From NCBI GenBank assembly GCA_934168005.1, contig CAKPMN010000020.1:1-15691 (forward strand): a DNA stretch of 15,691 nucleotides. Reading direction: 5' to 3'. Each line of letters begins with the position of its first letter. Positions within the stretch are counted from its first letter, which is position 1. Below, in pieces: positions 1-6,766 of this stretch. Under the pieces are notes generated by a model, which saw only the letters and a list, made by a program, of their open reading frames with translations, made no database searches and was not told the origin of the DNA. A program made the translations under genes and the position numbers. The DNA is from an uncultured Bacilli bacterium. GTDB taxonomy: Bacteria > Bacillota_I > Bacilli_A > RF39 > UBA660.

Positions 1-6
1 TTATCA

Positions 7-2442
7 ATGACAGATACAAGAAAAAGAATATTAGATAAAATGAAACTAGAAATAACAGATAATATATTTGATGATGCGGCGTGCTCTTGCGATACAATAT
101 TAGCTAAATTAAATTATATTATCGCAAATGGAACAGGAGGTAGTGGCGGAGATACTGGATCATATGCATATAACAAATTAACATTAAATGTAAAAACATA
201 TGAAACTACAGGGAGTTTTCCAGTAGTAGGAAACATAATAGGAGATATAGCAGTATTATCAGATACACCAATAAAGAATTACTACGTATCAACCAGTGTT
301 CCTAAGTCACCACAAGAAGGAACAGTATGGATAGTACAAGATAATACAAGTAATTATTATGTAACAAGTGATTGGAACAAAATAGGCGTAAGTTACGTAA
401 TGCAGTATGAAAATAGTAAATGGGTATTAAAGAAATCATATGTCTATAACGGAGAATCATGGACAATGCTTTATTATGTACCAATAGCCAATGGTAAAAT
501 TGATTTATCTAATACTGATATAAATGCTGAAATAACTAAAACTTATGATTACACAGGAACATTTCAAATTTTTTCACCTGTATTTTCAGGATACTACAAG
601 ATAGAATTATGGGGAGCCCAGGGCGGGAATTACTCATCTAGTGTAGTTGGTGGATTAGGATCATATACATCAGGAGAAATCTATTTAAATGCAGGAGAAA
701 AATTATATATCTATGTAGGCGGACAAGGAAAAGGAATAACTGGTGGATTTAATGGTGGCGGAAATGTTTCATCGTCAACGACAGCAGGAAATGGAGTAGG
801 CGGAGGCGGATCAACAGATGTAAGGTTGGTGTCAACATCAGAAAAAAATGTTTGGAATGAATTTGAAAGTCTAAAATCTCGTATTATGGTTGCAGCTGGT
901 GGAGGTGGCTCAGCGTATTACTACGGAGGTGATGCAAATTATGCATATTCTCCTGGAGGAGCTGGAGGTGGATTCTCAGGATATGATGGTCAAATTTCTT
1001 CTCTTACAGTAAATGCATGGAAATTAAATTATGGTGTTGGTGCTAAGCAAAGTCTAGCAGGGTATACTTATTATAATATTAGAATTGGTAATGGTAGTTT
1101 TGGAGTTGGCGCTTCTTCATCCCAAGGTGCTGGAGGAGGCGGTGGATACTATGGTGGAGGAGCTGGAGCTGAGAGAGCTGGAGGATCTGGCGGAGGTGGC
1201 TCATCATACATATCAGGTCATGCTGGCTGTTCTTCTATAGATTCTACAAGTCTAGCAAATAATATAATTCATAATGGAAGTGCATATCACTATAGTGGTT
1301 ATTATTTTATAAATACAGTGATGATAGATGGTAAAGGAATATCTAAAAAATATAATGAAAGTTCTAATGTTAAACAACCATCATTTAATGATAATGGATT
1401 AATAGTTGGAAATAGTGGAGATGGCCATGCCAGGATAACATTGGTATCAATTGAAATAAAAGATAGAGATGACTTAATACTATCTGGTGATGAACAAGAA
1501 AATCTATGGAGCTATACTTACTCTGGTCTAACTAAAGCTAATGGTAGGTATCAAGTGTTTGATGTTAAAAAAACTGGAACATATAAAATAGAGTTGTGGG
1601 GAGCTCAGGGAAGTACCTATTCTAATAGTGTAGCTGGCGGGTTAGGTTCATATACATCAGGTAATATATCTTTAACAAAAGGAACAAGACTTTATGTTTA
1701 TGTTGGAAGCTATAGTGGCGGATCTATATCTGGTGGTTATAACGGTGGTGGAAATGTTTCATCTACATCAGATGCAGGAAATGGTGTTGGTGGAGGTGGA
1801 GCTACTGATATTCGGGTTAAAGTTACATCATCACTTTCAATATGGAATGAGTTTGAAAGTTTAAAATCGCGAATCATGGTAGCAGCAGGAGGCGGTGGGG
1901 CAGCATATTACTATGGTGGAGATGCAAACTACGCATATTCGAAAGGTGGAGCGGCTGGTGGACTTAATGGATATGGTGGTAGTGTTAACACATCATATTC
2001 TTCATGGGCGTCAAATTATGGAACAGGGGCGACCCAACTTAAGGCTGGATATTGTAATTCTAATAAGTCAAGTGTAGGTGGTTTTGGTTATGGAGGTGCT
2101 TCATCCCAAGGTGCTGGAGGCGGAGGCGGCTGGTACGGTGGCGGAGGCGGAGCTGAGAGAGCAGGCGGATCCGGTGGAGGTGGAGCTAGTTATATATCAG
2201 GTCATGCTGGATCTATAGGTGTTGATTCTTCTGGAAATGCACTGGCAGCAACATATTCTAAACTAGCTGATTCTATATCATACACTAGATTTTCTTTTTC
2301 TGATACCAAAATGATAGATGGAACAGGGTATAGTTGGAGTACTAAGAAAGATACTTATGTTCTAATGCCAACGCAAGATGGTAGTAGTACAATGGTTGGT
2401 AATTCTTATGATGGTTATGCTAAGATAACTTATTTAGATTAA
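7..2442 (+). CDS. Large glycine-rich protein with two tandem ALK/LTK-type glycine-rich domains (5' end may lie outside the window)
   Basis: The frame is open to the left edge (two in-frame codons precede this ATG) and no ribosome site can be seen in the six bases available, so the true start may lie upstream. Residues 1-178 are not recognised; they have a tryptophan- and tyrosine-rich part near residues 100-160 that recalls phage tail-type proteins. Residues about 179-478 and 503-810 are two copies of one domain. Each has IELWGAQG (199-206, 528-535), an identical 19-residue block starting at W283 and W613 that ends in AAGGGG, GAERAGGSGGGG (387-398, 715-726), SYISGHAG, and an ending of the form DGxAxIT. 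This layout resembles the glycine-rich domain of animal ALK/LTK receptors (PF12810). No signal peptide, membrane segment or sorting motif is seen in the visible part. It could be a surface adhesin or a phage-derived fibre; its function is unknown. Confidence 0.75.
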   Translation: MTDTRKRILDKMKLEITDNIFDDAACSCDTILAKLNYIIANGTGGSGGDTGSYAYNKLTLNVKTYETTGSFPVVGNIIGDIAVLSDTPIKNYYVSTSVPKSPQEGTVWIVQDNTSNYYVTSDWNKIGVSYVMQYENSKWVLKKSYVYNGESWTMLYYVPIANGKIDLSNTDINAEITKTYDYTGTFQIFSPVFSGYYKIELWGAQGGNYSSSVVGGLGSYTSGEIYLNAGEKLYIYVGGQGKGITGGFNGGGNVSSSTTAGNGVGGGGSTDVRLVSTSEKNVWNEFESLKSRIMVAAGGGGSAYYYGGDANYAYSPGGAGGGFSGYDGQISSLTVNAWKLNYGVGAKQSLAGYTYYNIRIGNGSFGVGASSSQGAGGGGGYYGGGAGAERAGGSGGGGSSYISGHAGCSSIDSTSLANNIIHNGSAYHYSGYYFINTVMIDGKGISKKYNESSNVKQPSFNDNGLIVGNSGDGHARITLVSIEIKDRDDLILSGDEQENLWSYTYSGLTKANGRYQVFDVKKTGTYKIELWGAQGSTYSNSVAGGLGSYTSGNISLTKGTRLYVYVGSYSGGSISGGYNGGGNVSSTSDAGNGVGGGGATDIRVKVTSSLSIWNEFESLKSRIMVAAGGGGAAYYYGGDANYAYSKGGAAGGLNGYGGSVNTSYSSWASNYGTGATQLKAGYCNSNKSSVGGFGYGGASSQGAGGGGGWYGGGGGAERAGGSGGGGASYISGHAGSIGVDSSGNALAATYSKLADSISYTRFSFSDTKMIDGTGYSWSTKKDTYVLMPTQDGSSTMVGNSYDGYAKITYLD
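541..1443 (+). repeat. Glycine-rich domain, copy A
   Basis: First copy of the duplicated domain, residues about 179-479 of the glycine-rich protein. It is paired with the copy at 1513-2439, offset by about 329-330 residues over the best conserved blocks. Identity is strongest around the IELWGAQG, AAGGGG and GAERAGG blocks and weak in the loops between. Confidence 0.75.
1513..2439 (+). repeat. Glycine-rich domain, copy B
   Basis: Second copy of the duplicated domain, residues about 503-811. It ends at the stop codon with the same DGxAxIT pattern that closes copy A. Synonymous codons differ at many conserved positions, so the duplication does not look very recent. Confidence 0.75.
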
Positions 2443-2448
2443 ATTAAT

Positions 2449-2559
2449 ATTTAGTGGCGGAGATTATTGTATCAATTCTCTCAAATAGTATGTATTAAGT
2501 TGTCCTAAAAATTATATAATATCCTTAGAAAGTTGATACAATAAATTCTGCCACTAAGT
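2449..2559 (+). ncRNA. Long imperfect inverted repeat forming a 33-position hairpin; candidate structured RNA or 3' UTR element
   Basis: Bases 2449-2481 pair with 2527-2559: 31 of 33 positions pair and the loop is about 45 bases. The core arms 2451-2475 and 2533-2557 share 22 of 25 bases as DNA inverted repeats. Four non-Watson-Crick positions (2450/2558, 2459/2549, 2462/2546, 2476/2532) are all G-U pairs when read as + strand RNA; on the other strand they would be A-C clashes. Only 2463/2545 and 2478/2530 fail. This favours a + strand transcript over a DNA element. An intrinsic terminator follows directly. It could be the 3' UTR of the glycine-rich gene, a small RNA, or the remains of a small mobile repeat. 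No family is recognised. Confidence 0.5.
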
Positions 2560-2561
2560 TT

Positions 2562-2586
2562 AAGAAAGAATTTTCTTTCTTTTTTT
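2562..2586 (+). terminator. Intrinsic terminator, AT-rich
   Basis: AAGAAAG (2562-2568) pairs with CTTTCTT (2575-2581) around a six-base loop, and a run of T follows to 2586. The stem has only two G-C pairs, so its strength is uncertain. It would end transcription from the glycine-rich gene or the hairpin element and insulate the operon downstream. Confidence 0.55.
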
Positions 2587-2613
2587 GTGTGTTAATATAA
2601 ATTATGATATAAT
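2585..2613 (+). promoter_or_regulatory. Extended -10 promoter of the cell-wall operon
   Basis: A perfect TATAAT (2608-2613) is preceded by TG at 2605-2606, giving the extended -10 form TGATATAAT. The -35 is poor: TTGTGT at 2585-2590 with a 17-base spacer. Transcription would begin near 2620, leaving a leader of about 16 bases that carries GGAGG (2625-2629) before the first gene. No operator is evident. Confidence 0.6.
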
Positions 2614-2635
2614 TATTTATATTTGGAGGTAATGT

Positions 2636-4195
2636 ATGAAATACTTATTTATATTTATTTATACGATTTATATTGTTGTTCGTATGCGCAAGAATATGCA
2701 TATGCTTCAACAAAACTTTTATAATAATTCATCGAGGTATGTTAAATGGATTAAAAACAATAAAAAGAAAGCATTATTTAGAAATGACTGGTTATTTATT
2801 CCTTTATTATTTATTTGTGCTTTTATAGACAATTATTGTATTATCTTTTCAATATTTTATTTAATGGTATTACTTTATACAATCAAACAAAATAAAAAAG
2901 AAGTTACAAAAATAAAGTTTAAAGTTACAGCACGTGTTAAGAGAATGTTTATAACTTTTGGAATTCTGTATATATTAATTTTGATTTCTACAAACTATGT
3001 AGATAAAATATATGCTTATTTAATTTTAGGTTTATTTGCTAGTTTATCAAGTGTTATAGTTTACTTAGTAAATGTTTTAAATAAACCAGTTGAAAAAATG
3101 GTTTATAATCATTACTTCAATATGGCAAAGAAAAAGGTAAATGATATGCCTAGACTTAATGTTGTTGGAATTACTGGAAGTTATGGTAAAACAAGTAGTA
3201 AAAATATATTAGCGGATATTTTAAAAGTTAAGTATGATACTATGCCTACACCTAAAAACTTTAATACACCATATGGATTAATGCTTACTATAAATAATTA
3301 TTTAGATAAATTTACTGAATATTTTATTGCTGAAATGGGTGCTTGTGAAGTTGGACAAATAAAAGAATTGTGTGATTTTGTTCATCCAAAATATGGAATA
3401 TTAACTCGTATTGGAGTCGCTCATTTGGAAAGTTTTAAAACAGAAGAAAATATTCAAAAAACAAAATTTGAACTTATTGAATCTTTACCAAGTGATGGGA
3501 TTGGTATATTAAATATGGATGATCCAAAACAGGTTTCTTATAAATTAAAAAATAATTGTAAAATTAAATGGATTGCGATAGATAATAAAGATGCTGATTT
3601 AGTTGCGGATAATATTAAAGGTACTTATACAGGAATGAGTTTTGATATTCATTTTAAGGGTGAAGATAAAAAGTACAAATTAGAAACAAAATTACTTGGA
3701 AGAGCTAATGTTTATAACATATTGGCTGCTGTTATGCTAGCACGAGAACTTGGTATGAATATGGATGAGATTATAGCAGGTGTTAGAGGAATTAACACTA
3801 TTGAACATAGACTTGAAATGAAAAAACAAGGAAGTTTAAATATAATAGATGATGCTTATAATTCTAATCCAATCGGAGCTAAAATGGCTGTTGAAACGTT
3901 AGGCTTAATGCCAGGTGAAAAGGTTATTATTACTCCTGGTATGATTGAATTAAAAGACAAACAATATGAATTAAACTTTGAATTTGGTCGTCAAATAGCT
4001 GATGTTTGTGACTTAGTTATATTAGTTGGTAAAAATCAAACTAAACCAATTTATGATGGACTTATTGACAAGAAATATCCAATTGATAAAATCTATGTGT
4101 TTGATGATGTTTTTGAAGCATTTAATGTAATAAGAGGAATGAAAAATGCTTATGTTCTTCTTGAAAATGATTTACCAGATTTGTTTAATGAATAG
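2636..4195 (+). CDS. murF: Membrane-anchored MurF-like ligase (UDP-MurNAc-tripeptide--D-Ala-D-Ala ligase family)
   Basis: ATP-dependent Mur ligase that by its motifs should add D-Ala-D-Ala to the stem tripeptide on the cytoplasmic side. The P-loop GITGSYGKTSS is at 178-188, the probable carbamylated lysine is K277 in TKFEL, HRLE is at 391-394, and the MurF signature DDAYNSNP is at 405-412. It is unusual in that residues 1-150 are four or five hydrophobic helices (about 3-16, 52-83, 104-119, 127-147) separated by basic loops. They stand where ordinary MurF has its uridine-nucleotide-binding domain, so the enzyme may act at the membrane or on another form of substrate. At 519 residues it is longer than the usual 450 or so. 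GGAGG sits six bases before the start. It is the first gene of a seven-gene operon, and its TAG stop is fused to the ribosome site of murE. Confidence 0.82.
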   Translation: MKYLFIFIYTIYIVVRMRKNMHMLQQNFYNNSSRYVKWIKNNKKKALFRNDWLFIPLLFICAFIDNYCIIFSIFYLMVLLYTIKQNKKEVTKIKFKVTARVKRMFITFGILYILILISTNYVDKIYAYLILGLFASLSSVIVYLVNVLNKPVEKMVYNHYFNMAKKKVNDMPRLNVVGITGSYGKTSSKNILADILKVKYDTMPTPKNFNTPYGLMLTINNYLDKFTEYFIAEMGACEVGQIKELCDFVHPKYGILTRIGVAHLESFKTEENIQKTKFELIESLPSDGIGILNMDDPKQVSYKLKNNCKIKWIAIDNKDADLVADNIKGTYTGMSFDIHFKGEDKKYKLETKLLGRANVYNILAAVMLARELGMNMDEIIAGVRGINTIEHRLEMKKQGSLNIIDDAYNSNPIGAKMAVETLGLMPGEKVIITPGMIELKDKQYELNFEFGRQIADVCDLVILVGKNQTKPIYDGLIDKKYPIDKIYVFDDVFEAFNVIRGMKNAYVLLENDLPDLFNE

Positions 4196-4199
4196 GAGG
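4193..4199 (+). promoter_or_regulatory. Stop codon fused to the murE ribosome binding site
   Basis: The heptamer TAGGAGG contains the TAG stop of the MurF-like gene and the AGGAGG site of murE, whose ATG follows five bases later. Ribosomes ending one gene are placed to start the next, which suggests translational coupling. Confidence 0.7.
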
Positions 4200-4204
4200 A
4201 TTAT

Positions 4205-5572
4205 ATGATAGATATTAAAACAGATTCTAGACTTGTTAAGGAAGGGGATACTTTTATTGCGATTCGTAATGTTAATCGTGATGGTCATGATTATATTGAA
4301 TCAGCTATAAAAAATGGTGCTAAAAAGATAATAGCCGAAGAAGGCAATTATTCTGTTGAAACAGTAATAGTTGATGATACTCGTAAATATTTAGATGAAT
4401 ATTTATATAAAAATTACTATCCTAAATTTAAAGATATGAAATTTATAGGTGTTACTGGAACTAATGGAAAAACAACTACTTGCTATTTAATATATCAAAT
4501 GCTTACTATGTTAGGACGTAAGTGTGCATATATTGGTACTATTGGTTTTTATTATCCAGGAGTTATGAGAGAGTTAAATAATACAACACCTGATACAGAC
4601 CTACTTTATAGTATGTTTTTAGAAGCTCGTGAAGCTGGTTGCGAAGTTCTTGTTATGGAAGTTTCAAGTCATGCACTAGATAAAAATCGTGCATATGGTA
4701 TTGAATTTGATCATGTAGCTTTTACAAACTTAACTCAAGATCATTTAGATTATCATAAGACTTTAGATAATTATGCTAATGCTAAAAGAATTTTATTTAC
4801 AAAAACTAGGGGAGATAAGATAGCTGTTATTAATGCAGATGATTCTTATCATGATCGCTTTATGCTTGATACTAATAAAAATATAACTATTAGTGATCAT
4901 AATGGTGATATGTTAATTAAAGATATTTCTTTTTCAAATTTAGGTACAACTTTTGGCTTTGAATATGAAGGTAAAAGTTATTCTACACATATAAAAATGG
5001 TAGGACGCTATAATGTGTACAATTATTTAACATCTTTATTACTTATTTTACCTTTAGGATATACAGTAGATGAAGTCTTAAAATTAAATGATAATTTATC
5101 GGCTCCAAAGGGACGTATGGAAATGATTACATTTGGAACTAATAGTATTTTTGTTGATTATGCACATACACCTGATGCTGTTATAAATGTATTAAAAAGT
5201 TCGTTAGAGTATAAAGAATCTAAAGTTATAACAATTGTAGGATGTGGTGGAGATCGTGATAGAACAAAACGTCCTATAATGGGTCATGCTGCTGAAGAAT
5301 ACTCTGATTATGTAATTTATACTTCTGATAATCCTAGAACTGAAGATCCAGAAGCTATTTTAAAGGATATTTTAGAAGGCGTTAAGAAAGATAATCATGA
5401 AGTTATTGTTGATAGAAAAAGTGCCATTATAAAGGGAATGAGTATGCTTCATGACAAAGACATTTTAATGATTTTAGGTAAAGGTCATGAAGATTATCAA
5501 ATAATTGGTACAGAGAAGATTCATTTTTCTGATCAAGAAATAGTTAGAGAATATATAAAAGAACATGAATAG
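4205..5572 (+). CDS. murE: UDP-MurNAc-tripeptide ligase MurE, diaminopimelate-type motifs
   Basis: Adds the third residue of the peptidoglycan stem to UDP-MurNAc-L-Ala-D-Glu in the cytoplasm. TDSRLVKEGDTFIAI (6-20) is the end of the N-terminal nucleotide-binding domain. The P-loop GVTGTNGKTTT is at 82-92, substrate residues NNTTPDT at 124-130, the likely carbamylated lysine is K194 in YANAK, and YAHTPDA is at 319-325. The substrate-selecting motif is DNPR (375-378) followed by TEDP, and GKGHE is at 425-429. This combination is typical of enzymes that add meso-diaminopimelate; lysine-adding enzymes usually lack the arginine. At 455 residues it is shorter than the usual 480-500, with the shortening mostly before residue 6. 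The match is strong; the amino-acid choice is inferred from motifs only. Confidence 0.93.
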   Translation: MIDIKTDSRLVKEGDTFIAIRNVNRDGHDYIESAIKNGAKKIIAEEGNYSVETVIVDDTRKYLDEYLYKNYYPKFKDMKFIGVTGTNGKTTTCYLIYQMLTMLGRKCAYIGTIGFYYPGVMRELNNTTPDTDLLYSMFLEAREAGCEVLVMEVSSHALDKNRAYGIEFDHVAFTNLTQDHLDYHKTLDNYANAKRILFTKTRGDKIAVINADDSYHDRFMLDTNKNITISDHNGDMLIKDISFSNLGTTFGFEYEGKSYSTHIKMVGRYNVYNYLTSLLLILPLGYTVDEVLKLNDNLSAPKGRMEMITFGTNSIFVDYAHTPDAVINVLKSSLEYKESKVITIVGCGGDRDRTKRPIMGHAAEEYSDYVIYTSDNPRTEDPEAILKDILEGVKKDNHEVIVDRKSAIIKGMSMLHDKDILMILGKGHEDYQIIGTEKIHFSDQEIVREYIKEHE

Positions 5573-5581
5573 AGGGATAGT

Positions 5582-6757
5582 ATGTATCGTAATACTTACT
5601 TAGAAATAGATGAAAATATTTTAAAGAATAATATTAAAGAAATACGCAGAAAATATAATGGATATAAATACTATTTTGGTGTTGTAAAAGCTAATTGTTA
5701 TGGACATGGGGTTTACTGTGTAAAAGCTCTTAAAGAAGGTGGTGTGAATTATTTTGCCACATCTTCTTTAGAAGAAGCGATAGATGTTAGAAAATATGAT
5801 AAGAATACACCTATTTTATGCTTGGAACCAATACCTGCTAAATATATTGATGTTGTTTTAAAAAATAAAGTTACTGTTACAATTTCTTCAGTTAATTTAG
5901 CTTTAGAATATAGCAGATTAAACATAAAAGAGAAACTTAACGTTCATATTAAGCTAGACACTGGTATGAGTAGATTAGGTGTTAAAACAAAGCAAGAATT
6001 GGAGGATGTTGTTGAGCTTTTAGAAAGCAATGAAAATATATTTATAGAGGGTGTTTTTACTCATTTTGCTACTAATGGTATATATGACATTTATTATGAT
6101 AAACAAGTTAATAAATTAAAAGAATTGTTGTCTTATTTGGATTTAAATAAGATACCAATTATACATTTAGGTGGAAGTTTAATGCTTGTTAATCATGAAA
6201 AAATGGATTTTGTAAATGGAATTCGTCTTGGAATTGTTATGTATGGAATTAATTTATCTATGAGAAAAAGGACAGGATTTAAGGCTTATTTAAGTGAGAT
6301 TAAAAGAAATTATTTTTTACGTAAAAATAATATTAGTGATAGTATACGTTATAATGATTTAAAAGTAAGAACTGCGATGAAACTTTATTCTGAAGTAATA
6401 GAGATAAAGAGATTAAAAAAAGGCGATGTCGTTGGTTATGGAGCTACTTTTAAAGCAGATAAGGATATGCTTATAGGTATAGTTCCTATTGGATATGCTG
6501 ATGGAATTACAAATAGTATGGGTTATGTCTCTATAGGATGTGAAAAGTATCCTATGGTTGGTACAATTTGTATGGATATGACTTTTATTGCTATTTCAGA
6601 TAAGGTAAAACTTCACGATAAAGTTGAATTTTTTGGAGATAATATAAGTGTTAGTGAGGTATTAAAACATACTAAGTCTAATGCATATCATTTGTTTACA
6701 GATATAACTACTAGAGTGCCTAGAGTTTATCAAGATTTAACTGAAATTAAATATTAG
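5582..6757 (+). CDS. alr: Alanine racemase family PLP enzyme (alanine or other amino-acid racemase)
   Basis: Fold-type III PLP racemase. The PLP lysine is K36 in VVKANCYGHG (34-43). K124 and R131 lie in HIKLDTGMSRLG, the PLP-nitrogen arginine is R215 in IRLG, MYG is at 220-222, and the opposite-face catalytic tyrosine is Y286 in GYGATF. GTICMD is at 327-332. All residues needed for racemisation are present. Two things are unusual. The segment usually reading H-x-x-N-S-A-A is HLGGSLML here (195-202), and about 25 to 30 extra residues lie at 228-258, before the C-terminal barrel domain. These may change substrate choice, as in VanT-type serine racemases. With the ATP-grasp ligase next door it could supply D-Ala to Ddl/MurF, or a D-amino acid for side-chain attachment. 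Its TAG stop overlaps the next ribosome site. Confidence 0.88.
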   Translation: MYRNTYLEIDENILKNNIKEIRRKYNGYKYYFGVVKANCYGHGVYCVKALKEGGVNYFATSSLEEAIDVRKYDKNTPILCLEPIPAKYIDVVLKNKVTVTISSVNLALEYSRLNIKEKLNVHIKLDTGMSRLGVKTKQELEDVVELLESNENIFIEGVFTHFATNGIYDIYYDKQVNKLKELLSYLDLNKIPIIHLGGSLMLVNHEKMDFVNGIRLGIVMYGINLSMRKRTGFKAYLSEIKRNYFLRKNNISDSIRYNDLKVRTAMKLYSEVIEIKRLKKGDVVGYGATFKADKDMLIGIVPIGYADGITNSMGYVSIGCEKYPMVGTICMDMTFIAISDKVKLHDKVEFFGDNISVSEVLKHTKSNAYHLFTDITTRVPRVYQDLTEIKY

Positions 6758-6761
6758 GAGG
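6755..6761 (+). promoter_or_regulatory. Stop codon fused to the ribosome binding site of the ATP-grasp ligase gene
   Basis: A second TAGGAGG heptamer: the racemase TAG stop and the AGGAGG of the next gene share bases. The ATG follows five bases later, the same layout as at 4193-4199. Confidence 0.7.
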
Positions 6762-6766
6762 ATATT

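Noticed and set aside
302..484. Reverse-strand open frame inside the glycine-rich gene
   Set aside because: It is a shadow of the coding strand, without a ribosome site or recognisable features.
7..2442. Collagen or silk-like protein
   Set aside because: The glycines occur in clusters within a fixed domain pattern, not as Gly-X-Y triplets or simple tandem repeats.
2449..2559. Invertible promoter (phase-variable switch) between the inverted repeats
   Set aside because: There is a TATAAT in the loop but no proper -35, no recombinase gene nearby, and the operon promoter lies outside the repeats. The G-U pattern fits RNA better than a recombination site.
2449..2559. Retron or diversity-generating retroelement RNA downstream of the glycine-rich gene
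   Set aside because: No reverse transcriptase and no template/variable repeat pair is present in the window.
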